Source of the DNA: Dictyobacter arantiisoli
GTDB taxonomy: Bacteria > Chloroflexota > Ktedonobacteria > Ktedonobacterales > Ktedonobacteraceae
Reading direction: 5' to 3'
NCBI RefSeq assembly: GCF_008326305.1
Contig: NZ_BIXY01000003.1
Span: forward strand, 1-64,000
DNA length: 64,000 nucleotides
Positions 8,865 to 17,481 of this stretch are shown here, in pieces. Each line of letters starts with the position of its first letter. The stretch's first letter is position 1. The notes beneath the pieces are model-generated. The model ran no database searches and had not been told where the DNA came from. It saw only the letters and a list, made by a program, of their open reading frames with translations. The position numbers and the translations under genes were made by a program.

Positions 8865-10850
8865 TTAAATGCGCTTGGCTGGGGATCGCGAAGAATATTT
8901 TTGATTGCTCTGATCGGCTGGATGTTCCCGCGCTGCCTGGTTATTCTCGCTATCCGTGAGCCGTTTATTTGTTTCGTCTTCCTTGCGGATATCGTCCAGC
9001 AGCATGAGATATTCCCTTTGCAGTTGTTGCATATTGGGATGGTGCGCGCGTGGAGACTGTTCATAGAGTGCGCGTATCTGGGCATAAAGTGGGGCTGCCT
9101 GCCTGTATTTGTGCTGCTCATAGTAGAGGTGCGCCAGGCCATACAGTGGCTGCATGAGCTCTGGATGCTTGGTACCATAGATATTTTTGCATATCTGAAT
9201 GCAGAGGAGATAATATTCTTCAGCTTCTTGTTGTTTCTTCTGCTCCCGCATGATATGTCCCAGTTGTAAGCGTGGAGCAACAATTTCGAGATGCTCTGGT
9301 CCCACCAACTGTATACGGATAGTGAGGCATCGCTGTAATAATTGTTCAGCTTTTTTGTGGTTGCCTTGAGACCGGAGATAGCATGCCGCCGTATACAGTA
9401 GTTCCGCGCATATTTCAGCATAATCCACACCTGGTGGCTCGGATGAGAGCCGTTCCAGATGGTCCAGTGCTGCCAGCACATGCGGGAGCAGGCGTTCACT
9501 GAGCGCTGCAACGGTAGGTTCCCGATAATGGCTGGTTGGAAACAACTGCTGTAACGATTGCAAGATACCTTTTAGCCAGTACAGTTGTTCTTCTTTATTC
9601 AATTGTTCACGTATGATCATCTGTACCAGTCGGTGCATTTGAAAATTACGGGTATCCGTGTTGCGGTAGATGAGCGATGTAGTACGCAAGGTTGCAATAG
9701 CCGTATCTAATTGCCACATCTTGTCATGCCTATCAGGGGTGATGCGTTCAGCCAGAGAGGTATCTTGATAGAAGAGTTCCTCGGGGATGGCAGTCGCATC
9801 CAGGAAGGCACAGAGACGTAACAGATTCATCGCAATCGCCGAGCGCTGCTCTATTTTCCCCAGTATATGGGTAATCGTATGGTGAACGGAAGATTGTGCA
9901 TGTTGTTCCTGTTTCAGTAAGGCTATGCCATGGTGTTGCATATATTTAATATAATCCGCCAGGCTGCATCCAGTCTCTTCAATAAATGCTCCGGCCTGCT
10001 CAATCGCCAGGGGATAGCCTGTCAGATCGCCGCTGATCTGTAATGCTAATGCTTGCTGCTTTTCTTCCGCATGGGCAAGGGTTTGACGATAATCCAGCAA
10101 TTTAGCGCGCCGTAACAATAAGTGCGCGCCTTCTTCATCCGACATTTCTGTGATGTCGATACGGGAGGCAAATGGACCAGTAATCTGTTGTCTTGTCGTA
10201 ATGATGACATGACCAGAAAAATCAAAGGGTAATAGCTCACGTACCAGAGTTAGATCTTCCACATGGTCGAGAATGAGTAGCCAGTTATTGTTGTCACGCA
10301 TCCAATGCGTAAAAGCCATATGCACCTGTTGAGAGGTTTGTGTGGGTTGTTCTGGTAGATCGAGCAGAGAGGCGTGATTGAGTATATCTGCCGTAAGCGT
10401 GGTGGGCGTTTCTGCTTGTAGCCAGAAGATAGCAGAATAGTGATCGCGAAATCGATAGGCATATTCAAGCGCGACCTGCGATTTACCCATACCGGCCAGG
10501 CCACTAATAATTTGTACCTGTGCGCTGGCTGCCTCTTGTGTGGACTGTAACAGTGCATGATGCAATCTTTGCAGCAGTTCCTCTTGCCCGGTGAAGAAGA
10601 GATTACGTGCGAATGGTAAAGACCAGAATAAATCATCATTCCTGTTCTGTTGCTCTGGTGTTAAACCCAGTTCCAGTTCAGATAATCCAAACAGCTCACA
10701 CAAGCGCGCACGAAAGTGAGGTCCAGGGAAGGACTTTCCCTGTTCCCAGCGATTGATGGTGAGACGCGTCGTGCTCAGTTCATGTGCGAGCATCTGCTGG
10801 CTCCAATTTTGTTTCTTACGCGCTTTACGCAATGCATTATTTGGCTTCAT
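8865..10850 (-). CDS. XRE helix-turn-helix / NB-ARC / TPR regulator
   Basis: 661 residues in three parts. Residues 5-60 are an XRE-type helix-turn-helix (WSQQMLAHELSTTRLTINRW). Residues about 85-380 are an NB-ARC STAND ATPase with Walker A G117-LAGMGKS and Walker B LLILD at 191-195, followed by GHVIITTR. Residues about 430-600 form tetratricopeptide repeats. Such proteins work as signal-gated switches in which the TPR part senses a ligand and the ATPase controls oligomerisation and DNA binding. Single gene; the 550 bases upstream are AT-rich and contain direct repeats. Target unknown. Confidence 0.85.
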   Translation of the reverse strand: MKPNNALRKARKKQNWSQQMLAHELSTTRLTINRWEQGKSFPGPHFRARLCELFGLSELELGLTPEQQNRNDDLFWSLPFARNLFFTGQEELLQRLHHALLQSTQEAASAQVQIISGLAGMGKSQVALEYAYRFRDHYSAIFWLQAETPTTLTADILNHASLLDLPEQPTQTSQQVHMAFTHWMRDNNNWLLILDHVEDLTLVRELLPFDFSGHVIITTRQQITGPFASRIDITEMSDEEGAHLLLRRAKLLDYRQTLAHAEEKQQALALQISGDLTGYPLAIEQAGAFIEETGCSLADYIKYMQHHGIALLKQEQHAQSSVHHTITHILGKIEQRSAIAMNLLRLCAFLDATAIPEELFYQDTSLAERITPDRHDKMWQLDTAIATLRTTSLIYRNTDTRNFQMHRLVQMIIREQLNKEEQLYWLKGILQSLQQLFPTSHYREPTVAALSERLLPHVLAALDHLERLSSEPPGVDYAEICAELLYTAACYLRSQGNHKKAEQLLQRCLTIRIQLVGPEHLEIVAPRLQLGHIMREQKKQQEAEEYYLLCIQICKNIYGTKHPELMQPLYGLAHLYYEQHKYRQAAPLYAQIRALYEQSPRAHHPNMQQLQREYLMLLDDIRKEDETNKRLTDSENNQAAREHPADQSNQKYSSRSPAKRI

Positions 10851-11014
10851 GCTAACTGCTCCCTCTACCGGAAAGGCAGAATCTGGTTTTTGTAGAAGGC
10901 TAGATTCTTAGTGCTCCTGTGACACTAATTACTATAAATGATACATTAAAAAATAAAAATATGATACCTATATCATCCAAAAATACTGTAACTACTTTAC
11001 TGTTATGATACTTA

Positions 11015-11330
11015 AGAGGTCAAGCATGCTGAATGGATAAGTGGAGATGAAAAATCAATAGTAGATAAAGGGTTTTTTCATGAACTTATCCGGCAATAAC
11101 GCTGTCCATATTTCAGGTTGAAGTGTTTATTCCAGATAGTGGGGTGGCATAGTAGCCGTATTTGCATCTTCTTATCTGCGGATCAAAATCGGCATTTACG
11201 GCTGGCATTTACGCTACTGCAGCGTTGAGACGCCAGGCAGTATGCCTGAAATAGAGTAGGCCTCTGTAAAAATGATATCGAGAGAGTCAATCATGCTAGA
11301 GGGATAAGTGAAAGCAAAAAATGAATCATA
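11015..11330. repeat. Pair of diverged ~47-bp direct repeats in a long gap
   Basis: Segments 11015-11061 and 11281-11330 align: AGAGGTCAAGCATGCTGAATGG... against AGAGAGTCAATCATGCTAGA..., both followed by GATAAGTG and an A-rich run. They flank about 220 bp with no gene. The whole 10851-11402 gap lies upstream of the NB-ARC gene and downstream of the 624-residue repeat protein. The repeats may be binding sites or the edges of a decayed insertion. Confidence 0.35.
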
Positions 11331-11346
11331 GGGCGAATAGATGTTT

Positions 11347-11387
11347 AAAAAGGGATCAGCACCATTGTAATGATACTGATCCCTTTT
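11347..11387 (-). terminator. Intrinsic terminator of the 624-residue gene
   Basis: Arms 11348-11359 and 11376-11387 pair over about 12 bp (AAAAGGGATCAG) and, read on the minus strand, the stem ends in CCCTTTTTAAA. It lies just after the stop codon of the minus-strand gene ending at 11403. Confidence 0.7.
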
Positions 11388-11402
11388 GGACTGGATGGTG
11401 GG

Positions 11403-13277
11403 TTAGCCTTGCAGGGAGGCGGATTCGATTTCGAGGCCCCCCCTTGCGATTGAGGTATTCTCTCCAATCAATTTCCAGTTGAGCACCAGCAGGGTACCTG
11501 GATGATTTGAGCGGAAGGTGAAGGTATAGACTGCGTTATCCGACAGATAGGAAGAACCTATCGTGTTGAGCGAACTGTCGACATAGGTCGATGCGCCCTG
11601 CATGGAGGCTGTCATCTGCCCATGACCTTCATATGCGCCGACGTAGAAGCGCAGCGTACGCCAGGAGGTACTGGCTGGCACAGTAATCGTCCAACTGTTG
11701 CCCAGGGTATGACAATAGATTGCGGATGTTGTTGTTCCGACCGCACCATCAGGATTGCCATCATTCCATCCAAAATCGATGGGCCATTTTTGGTCTGGAT
11801 AGATATGTGACCCAATTGCCTCTGAGAAGTTACTGATCAATGGGGTCACGCCAGCTTTGCGGTCAACTGCGGTGTTAACACCATTCAGCCCCCAATGTAT
11901 CCAGTCGAGATTGCCATAGTTGCTCAGGTTTGTAAAAATATTGTATTCCTGATAAGAGCTACTCAGGTCGGAAATCAGTGGCACGGGAGTTGGCGGCGGT
12001 GCTGCTGATGTCGTTCCACCGCTTGTCGTTGCTGGTGTTGTTGAACCGCCTGTATTTGAGCCAGGATTGTTCGAAGTGCCACCCGATCCATTGCCACCTC
12101 CGCTATGGGTAGTATTGGAGGATGAACCAGTTGGTGTGTTTCCGCTTTGTTGGTTCGGAGATTGCTGGTTGGTGGAGGCCTGGATTTGTTTACCAGATTG
12201 ATGGCTGTTATGGTTTGTTGTCTGAGACTTGTGACCGCCAGTAGTGGTTGACGTGCTGAGATTGGTGATTGGATGACCCGTGGCCAGATCCCAGAATGCT
12301 ACAGGTGCTGATGCTGGCACACCGCGTAGCGAGACGCTTTGCAGCGGGCTGTTGAATGGCAGTAAAGAGTAGGAAATAAGCGAGCCAATCACTGCCGCTG
12401 CTACTGCTACCTGGACTGTCAGAGTAAAACGTTTCTTGCGCATCGGTAGAAATGCTACGCCACCAGTGGTCTCAGTACTGACAAGACTTTCCATGTTACT
12501 GACCGGGGTGATTGGTCCCTGCGCCGGAGCAACACTGGCGGTTAGATTCTTGATACCGGAGAACCGCTTTTTTGTCAGGTCCGGCTGTTGCTGTAACGCC
12601 TCAATCGTAGTCTCTTCAAGTGCTAAGGGCGACTCGGATTCTTTCTGCTCACTGACATCCTGTTTCTGCTCAGTTGCTGTTTCATCTGGCTGCTCGTCAG
12701 TGATAGGATCGCCAGCGAGAATCTCAGCAGGATGCTCGTCAGTGATAGGATCGCCAGCGAGAATCTCAGCAGGATGCTCGTCAGTGATAGGATCGCCAGC
12801 GAGAATCTCAGCAGGATGCTCGTCAGTGATAGGTGCATCTGCCAGTGCTTCCGCTGTCGCATATTGCTCGGTTGCCGGGGTGCTCTGTGCCTCCCTGGTT
12901 ATTGTCGCCTGTATCGTCCCATTGTGTGTGTCTGAGACATCCTGTGCAATGGGTGCAGTCAGCGGGCCTGTGATAGGGCGTTGTGTGGCCTGCGAGGTGA
13001 ACAAGGATAACAAAGCATCCGTATTGCGTTGCGTAGCGGCAGGAGCAGCCTCCTGTCCCTGTGTGACGGCAAGCGCCTGTTCCTTTTGTTGCTTGCTGAT
13101 CTCATCCGTGGTAGGATCCTCGGACGCGGCGGGGATTGTTGCTGTCTGCGTACCTTTGAGTATTCCGGTGGGAATATTCCCGGTCTGCTTATCCATCTCC
13201 TCAAGCAGAGCCCGTTTGGATTGGTTTCTCCGCGAGCGCGGCAGTGGAAACTCCGGTGGATGAAATGGTTGCTGCAT
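11403..13277 (-). CDS. Single-pass surface protein with repeats and a beta-sandwich C-terminus
   Basis: 624 residues. Order: Pro/Arg-rich and Gln/Ala/Thr-rich cytoplasmic part (1-280) containing three and a half copies of a 14-residue repeat, DPITDEHPAEILAG; one membrane helix (about 288-308, VQVAVAAAVIGSLISYSLL); a Ser/Asn/Gly/Thr-rich linker (345-420); and a C-terminal domain of about 190 residues rich in aromatic and Gly positions that resembles a carbohydrate-binding beta-sandwich. This gives a type II topology with an exposed binding domain. Its promoter carries the locus-wide box on the minus strand at 13485-13503 and diverges from the GH18-like gene. No family recognised. Confidence 0.65.
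   Translation of the reverse strand: MQQPFHPPEFPLPRSRRNQSKRALLEEMDKQTGNIPTGILKGTQTATIPAASEDPTTDEISKQQKEQALAVTQGQEAAPAATQRNTDALLSLFTSQATQRPITGPLTAPIAQDVSDTHNGTIQATITREAQSTPATEQYATAEALADAPITDEHPAEILAGDPITDEHPAEILAGDPITDEHPAEILAGDPITDEQPDETATEQKQDVSEQKESESPLALEETTIEALQQQPDLTKKRFSGIKNLTASVAPAQGPITPVSNMESLVSTETTGGVAFLPMRKKRFTLTVQVAVAAAVIGSLISYSLLPFNSPLQSVSLRGVPASAPVAFWDLATGHPITNLSTSTTTGGHKSQTTNHNSHQSGKQIQASTNQQSPNQQSGNTPTGSSSNTTHSGGGNGSGGTSNNPGSNTGGSTTPATTSGGTTSAAPPPTPVPLISDLSSSYQEYNIFTNLSNYGNLDWIHWGLNGVNTAVDRKAGVTPLISNFSEAIGSHIYPDQKWPIDFGWNDGNPDGAVGTTTSAIYCHTLGNSWTITVPASTSWRTLRFYVGAYEGHGQMTASMQGASTYVDSSLNTIGSSYLSDNAVYTFTFRSNHPGTLLVLNWKLIGENTSIARGGLEIESASLQG
12691..12833. repeat. 42-bp tandem repeat (3.4 copies) inside a gene
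   Basis: Units at 12691-12732, 12733-12774 and 12775-12816 are identical by eye, followed by a 17-base partial copy. They encode the 14-residue repeat of the minus-strand surface protein. Identity at the DNA level points to recent expansion, and 42 bp keeps the frame. Confidence 0.85.
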
Positions 13278-13458
13278 ATAACTATCCTATTTATACTCTA
13301 CTTATGGGCGCGTCAATGAATAATTCTAAATATACTGCTTTTTTTGAAAATTCTCGCTATTGATAGCAGATCCATGTCAGTCCTTACTTTCGATTGAGAA
13401 TGAAGCTACCTCAAAAGCATATGTTTAGCCATGGGATTATAAATACCATACCAACTAT

Positions 13459-13503
13459 ACTGTATGGGTTTTTATAGATAAATACAAGTCGAAAAGAGGG
13501 ACG
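13459..13503 (-). promoter_or_regulatory. Box promoter P1-minus for the 624-residue gene
   Basis: On the minus strand the box reads CGTCCCTCTTTTCGACTTG (13503 down to 13485), and a -10 hexamer TACAGT starts exactly 39 bp after the box's first base (13464-13459). The leader to the start codon at 13277 is about 175 nt. One of nine matching promoters in the locus. Confidence 0.7.
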
Positions 13504-13526
13504 TTTTACCCTTGTTTTGTTGAATT

Positions 13527-13573
13527 TGTCCCTCTGTTCCTCTCGCTATTTCGACTCAACTGGGCCTACTATA
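13527..13573 (+). promoter_or_regulatory. Box promoter P1-plus for the GH18-like gene
   Basis: Box TGTCCCTCTGTTCCTCTCG begins at 13527 and the -10 region TACTATA begins at 13567. Offset is 40 bp, one more than in the other promoters, explained by one extra base (the G in CTGTTCC) inside the box. It diverges from P1-minus, with the two boxes 23 bp apart. Confidence 0.7.
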
Positions 13574-13656
13574 GTAGGCAGTTATTTATAAAATTCTAGT
13601 GTGCACTGACCGCTATCACTTATAACCTCGTCTGCTATGGGACAAACCCTTTTCTT

Positions 13657-13696
13657 GTTGAGGATGGAGCCAGGCACGGTCGGCTCCATCCTCAAC
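13657..13696 (+). promoter_or_regulatory. 15-bp hairpin in the leader of the GH18-like gene
   Basis: Arms 13657-13671 and 13682-13696 are perfectly complementary (GTTGAGGATGGAGCC) with a 10-nt loop. It lies inside the predicted 215-nt leader between P1-plus and the start codon. There is no U-run after it, so it is more likely a stabilising or attenuating leader structure than a terminator. Confidence 0.5.
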
Positions 13697-13791
13697 TTAA
13701 ACCTCCCCGCTCTGGCGGGCAACGAATGCTAGATCAGCAATATTTTTGCTTCTTTTATTGAAAATGGACACTTGAAGGATGGATTTATTGT

Positions 13792-15435
13792 ATGTATTCT
13801 TTTGGTAGTAACAGGCGCTTTATGCTGGTTGTTGGCATCTTTGGTGTCGCCATGCTGGTCGCTGTCATCGTGGTCTTCATTATTCCACTTTTTAGTCCTT
13901 CTGCTCCCTCTTCTTCCGCTTCTCATACTAAGAGCACTGCTCCGGCTGCTTATCAGGGAATTGCGTATCCTAAATATTCTTTTGCTCCCTATGTCGATGT
14001 CACGGCCACCAAAAATCTTTTTACTTTGATCAATGCTGCTCAGCAACAGGACAACGGCGGAACACGCTTTTTTACGCTGGCATTTGTGACTGCTACGACC
14101 AATTGTCAGGCGACATGGGAGGGTGCACAGGCGATTACCGCTAAAAGTGCGCCTTATCAGAATGAGATAAAAACGCTGCAAGCCAGCGGTGGGGATGCGA
14201 TTGTTTCGTTTGGTGGACCAGTTGCGGGTGCGGGGGTAGAGCAGCAGGATCTTGCGTTGTCCTGTCATGATGTAGCCAGTTTACGCCAACAATATCAAAT
14301 GGTCATTGATCAATATCGCTTGACTCATATCGATTTTGATATTGAAGCAGCATCCTTGCAAGATGATCTATCCATTGATATGCGCAATCAAGCCCTGGCC
14401 CTCTTACACTCCGGTGTAAAGGGCAAGCCTCTCTCAATATCCTATACTCTGCCAGCCACGCCTGCCGTTGGCCTGAGCCCTGCTGGCTATAATCTCTTAG
14501 CGAATGCTATGAAGAACCATGTTACCATCAGTACCGTCAATCTGCTGACAATGAATTTGTATAACAACGATATCTCCGCGCATAAGATGGGGGCGAACAT
14601 TATCAAAGCGGTAGCCAGGGTCTTCAGCCAGCTTGAGAAACTGCAGCAAGATACCAATGTCATGCTCCCGGCGGGCATTGGCATTACTCCAATGCTGGGA
14701 CAAAATACAGATCCGACAGAACGTTTCACGCTGGATGATGCCCAGCAGTTGCTTATCTTTTCTGAGCTGCATAAGCAAGAGATTACCCGTCTCTCGCTCT
14801 GGTCATTGCAGCGTGATCAACCCTGTACGACAGATGGCCCCTCGGATGTACATGATACCTGCAGTGGTTTGACCCAGCCATCCTATGCCTTCAACCGCTT
14901 ATTGAATACTTTTACGAGCGATTCCACGGTGGCGCCAGCAGTAACGCCAACCCCGACACCATCACCGACGCCAAAGCCAAAGCCAAAGCCTACTCCCCGA
15001 CCAACCCCAACGGCGTCCGCACCGTTGCCGCCGCCTGTCGTACCTACTCTACCAGTGCCAACCCCGACAACCCCACCACGGCGGGGCAATTTCGTCGCCA
15101 ATCCTACTTTTAATGGTTTGACAGGGTGGGCATGCGATTCTCATGATGTGGCTCAAAACAATACCCTGCGCATCATCCCAAGTTCGAGCACCAATGGGAG
15201 TTGCTCGCAGGTTATCACAGGCTTGCAGACCAACCATACCTACACCTTGCAGGCGTATGTCAAAGGCAGTTACGCGTATTTACAGGCCAACGGACAGGTA
15301 AATTCGGCCTTTAGTACTGATTATACACTCTTACGCGTCCAATTTTCGACCCATGCATCCACCAGCGTCACGATCTCGATCATGGCTGGCTATGCCCAGC
15401 CCGAGGTTGATGTGCAGAATGTATCCCTGCAATAG
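13792..15435 (+). CDS. GH18-like glycosidase with C-terminal binding module
   Basis: 547 residues. A short N-terminus and one hydrophobic anchor or signal (about 10-33) put the rest outside the cell. Residues 60-370 look like a glycoside hydrolase 18 barrel: the beta-3 motif SFGG at 139-142 and the catalytic DxDxE at D181-F-D-I-E185. A Pro/Thr/Lys-rich linker (about 385-425, PTPTPSPTPKPKPKPTP) leads to a C-terminal beta-sandwich of about 115 residues starting NFVANPTFNGL that resembles carbohydrate-binding modules. Likely acts on chitin, peptidoglycan or a related glycan. ATG 13792 has GAAGGATGG upstream. Controlled by P1-plus. Confidence 0.72.
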   Translation: MYSFGSNRRFMLVVGIFGVAMLVAVIVVFIIPLFSPSAPSSSASHTKSTAPAAYQGIAYPKYSFAPYVDVTATKNLFTLINAAQQQDNGGTRFFTLAFVTATTNCQATWEGAQAITAKSAPYQNEIKTLQASGGDAIVSFGGPVAGAGVEQQDLALSCHDVASLRQQYQMVIDQYRLTHIDFDIEAASLQDDLSIDMRNQALALLHSGVKGKPLSISYTLPATPAVGLSPAGYNLLANAMKNHVTISTVNLLTMNLYNNDISAHKMGANIIKAVARVFSQLEKLQQDTNVMLPAGIGITPMLGQNTDPTERFTLDDAQQLLIFSELHKQEITRLSLWSLQRDQPCTTDGPSDVHDTCSGLTQPSYAFNRLLNTFTSDSTVAPAVTPTPTPSPTPKPKPKPTPRPTPTASAPLPPPVVPTLPVPTPTTPPRRGNFVANPTFNGLTGWACDSHDVAQNNTLRIIPSSSTNGSCSQVITGLQTNHTYTLQAYVKGSYAYLQANGQVNSAFSTDYTLLRVQFSTHASTSVTISIMAGYAQPEVDVQNVSLQ

Positions 15436-15461
15436 CGTTTGGTGAGCCGGCTTAGCAAGAG

Positions 15462-15502
15462 CAATAAGCAAGCCCTGGTCAACGGCCAGGGCTTGCTTAT
15501 TG
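15462..15502. terminator. Bidirectional terminator between convergent genes
   Basis: Arms 15462-15478 and 15486-15502 are a perfect 17-bp stem (CAATAAGCAAGCCCTGG) with a 7-nt loop. It lies between the plus-strand GH18-like gene and the minus-strand VirB8-like gene, so it can serve both. Confidence 0.7.
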
Positions 15503-15545
15503 TTGTGAGTCGCTGTAATTGGATATTATTGCCTATGTTTGCTGA

Positions 15546-16280
15546 TTACTGCTGGCTTTCACGATAATCTGTGATTTGCCAGCCGGTGCCCTTGTTCTGT
15601 GAATCAGGGGCGATTGACTTGAGTAATACAGTCTCACTGCTATCCTGTACTGTTGTCTGCCCATCGATCTGTTGCACGAGCTTATAGGGAACGACCATCG
15701 TAATATAGAGCGTATTATTGTCAAACTCTGAATTAGATAATGCGGGACGGTTTTGTATCTGTGCTACTTCAATGAGCTTACGCTGCTGAATTTTGGTCTG
15801 CCAGGATGCATCGGTACGGATACTTGCGCCTACATTGCTGCTGCCCTTATAGAAACGATACTTGGCCGCGCTTGAGAGCATCGGTATCGCAGCTTCGAGT
15901 GTCTGAAGATTGCGATAATCGAAGGAGTTATAATTCTCAACGAAGGCTCCAGCACAGGCCTGGGCGTTCGCCAGATCTTGTTGGGTACGGTTGGCTTTAT
16001 TCCATTCCGCAGGAAGAGTGGTGGTATCCTGTGTTGCGGTATTTGGTAGATTGGCTGCCTTTAAATAGGTAATATCTTTGGGATCAGCCGTGCATTGTCC
16101 TTCTGGATAATGCACAGTTGGCTGGGATGCCGAGTTTCCCTGCCCAGTGATACTCACGGTGGGAAGCAAGAAACTGGCGATTGGAATTGCTCCTATGCCT
16201 GCCAGGCAAACAATCAGCAGCAATGGATAGAGAAATTTTTTGGTGAATTCTCCCACAATGAGATCTGCGATACTGCTCAT
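15546..16280 (-). CDS. VirB8/TcpC-like bitopic membrane protein
   Basis: 244 residues: about 14 cytoplasmic residues, one membrane helix (15-38, FLYPLLLIVCLAGIGAIPIA), a linker, then a soluble C-terminal domain of about 150 residues. That domain has a helix-rich start (AQACAGAFVENYNSFDYRNLQTLEA) and strands ending GTGWQITDYRESQ, the pattern of NTF2-fold domains in VirB8 and TcpC proteins of type IV secretion channels. The assignment rests on topology, fold pattern and neighbours, not on a known signature. Third gene of a minus-strand unit after the pseudokinase and the 389-residue membrane protein. Confidence 0.5.
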   Translation of the reverse strand: MSSIADLIVGEFTKKFLYPLLLIVCLAGIGAIPIASFLLPTVSITGQGNSASQPTVHYPEGQCTADPKDITYLKAANLPNTATQDTTTLPAEWNKANRTQQDLANAQACAGAFVENYNSFDYRNLQTLEAAIPMLSSAAKYRFYKGSSNVGASIRTDASWQTKIQQRKLIEVAQIQNRPALSNSEFDNNTLYITMVVPYKLVQQIDGQTTVQDSSETVLLKSIAPDSQNKGTGWQITDYRESQQ

Positions 16281-16298
16281 ACTCTGCGAGCCTTTCCA

Positions 16299-17468
16299 TT
16301 AATTTTTATTGATGAGCTGTTCTTTTGGTCGTTGAATGGTCATCTCGTCATCTCTCTCTGCCTCTTCAATGGGGGCATATTCTGCCATATCCTCATTGTC
16401 AGGTACGGAAAATGCCTGTGCAGATTGACGCCACTCATCAGCCGTGATGGCCTGATCGCTGATAACTTTGGCGGCTGTAATTACAATGGCGTTAGCTTGT
16501 TGGAATTGTTGCGCGAAACTATAGAGTTCTGCCATCATGGGCTCGGCCATATCGCTGGTTTCATGGATATCCTCAAGCATAGTTTCCAGAAGCCGAATTT
16601 GTTGTTCCATGTTGTGTTTAATCTGTCCGACCAGCGTGGGCTCCTCGATTGCTGGTGCGCCGTCTGCGGGCAAAGATTGGTCCTGTTCCTCCTGGATATA
16701 GGTTTGCGTTTCCTGGGCCAGTTCGACGCTGGATTGCAGGGTGCTATCGATGCGTTGCAGACAGGTCACGATTTTTTCGACCGCCTCAGTGACCGTGACG
16801 ATTCTCTGTGTAAGCTGTTCGGTGATATGTGCCCATTCTTCTGACGTATCCAGCAGGCTATGCGACGTTTGAATAATCTGTTCCGCCATATATTGTGTCC
16901 ATTGCACCAGGGCGGCCAGATCCTCGATCAAACCATTACATAATTTGGCGATGATGCCAGGGCTGCCAGCGGTGATGGTACTTCTGACTGTCAGATTGCC
17001 ATCCATAATAGGGCTGAGCTCATAGGCCAGTTGTCTTAATTGTCCGCTGAGTTGGTTGATCTCCTCCTGCGGTGCAAGATAGCTTTTTTCAAAGCCTGTT
17101 TGATAGCTATCTAACAGGATATTGAGCGTTGTCGCCAGGGATTTCGTATTATCCTCGGCTACAACGGGGATGCGGGCCTCTTTGTGCCCGGACAAAAACT
17201 CGACACAGATAGCTTCGATATGAGTAAGTTGTTCTTCGTTTGTCTTTTGTACATGCGAAATGATCATTCGCTCCATATAAAATACGGCAATGGCACAGGA
17301 GACAAATGAGATAATAAACAGGTTGGTTTGCATATGCAACGTTCCCAGCAGTCCTAAAATAAGAATAGCAAGCATGGGAATCGCTGGCGCTAACAATAAT
17401 TCAAATTGTAATAATGAGTGCGGAATGATGGATGTGGATTCAGTTGTTTTTAGTTCTGTTTGCGTCAT
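16299..17468 (-). CDS. Two-helix membrane protein with HAMP/coiled-coil-like body
   Basis: 389 residues. Two membrane helices (about 22-42 and 48-65) with almost no external loop, then a long helical cytoplasmic part. Two stretches (about 85-125 and 135-190, with LSPIMDGNLTVRSTI) look like HAMP-type modules, and the remainder is coiled coil, as in methyl-accepting chemotaxis proteins, but the conserved signalling tip is not present. It lies 13 bp after the pseudokinase gene and 18 bp before the VirB8-like gene, so the three are one operon. It may scaffold or relay a signal at the membrane. Confidence 0.5.
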   Translation of the reverse strand: MTQTELKTTESTSIIPHSLLQFELLLAPAIPMLAILILGLLGTLHMQTNLFIISFVSCAIAVFYMERMIISHVQKTNEEQLTHIEAICVEFLSGHKEARIPVVAEDNTKSLATTLNILLDSYQTGFEKSYLAPQEEINQLSGQLRQLAYELSPIMDGNLTVRSTITAGSPGIIAKLCNGLIEDLAALVQWTQYMAEQIIQTSHSLLDTSEEWAHITEQLTQRIVTVTEAVEKIVTCLQRIDSTLQSSVELAQETQTYIQEEQDQSLPADGAPAIEEPTLVGQIKHNMEQQIRLLETMLEDIHETSDMAEPMMAELYSFAQQFQQANAIVITAAKVISDQAITADEWRQSAQAFSVPDNEDMAEYAPIEEAERDDEMTIQRPKEQLINKN

Positions 17469-17481
17469 AAAATAGAGTCCC

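Noticed and set aside
8846-9511. 221-residue minus-strand frame inside the NB-ARC gene
   Set aside because: Out-of-frame shadow of the TPR region; composition unlike a real protein.
12691-12833. CRISPR array from regularly spaced repeats
   Set aside because: The units are contiguous, without unique spacers, and keep an open reading frame.
12436-13263. 275-residue plus-strand frame opposite the surface protein
   Set aside because: It mirrors the 42-bp repeat and lies antisense to a better-supported gene with a membrane helix and a promoter.
13527-13573. Reading the box and -10 as an ECF sigma promoter
   Set aside because: The gap between the right end of the box and the -10 is about 20 bp and the -10 matches sigma-70, whereas ECF promoters usually have 16-17 bp; an activator box fits better.
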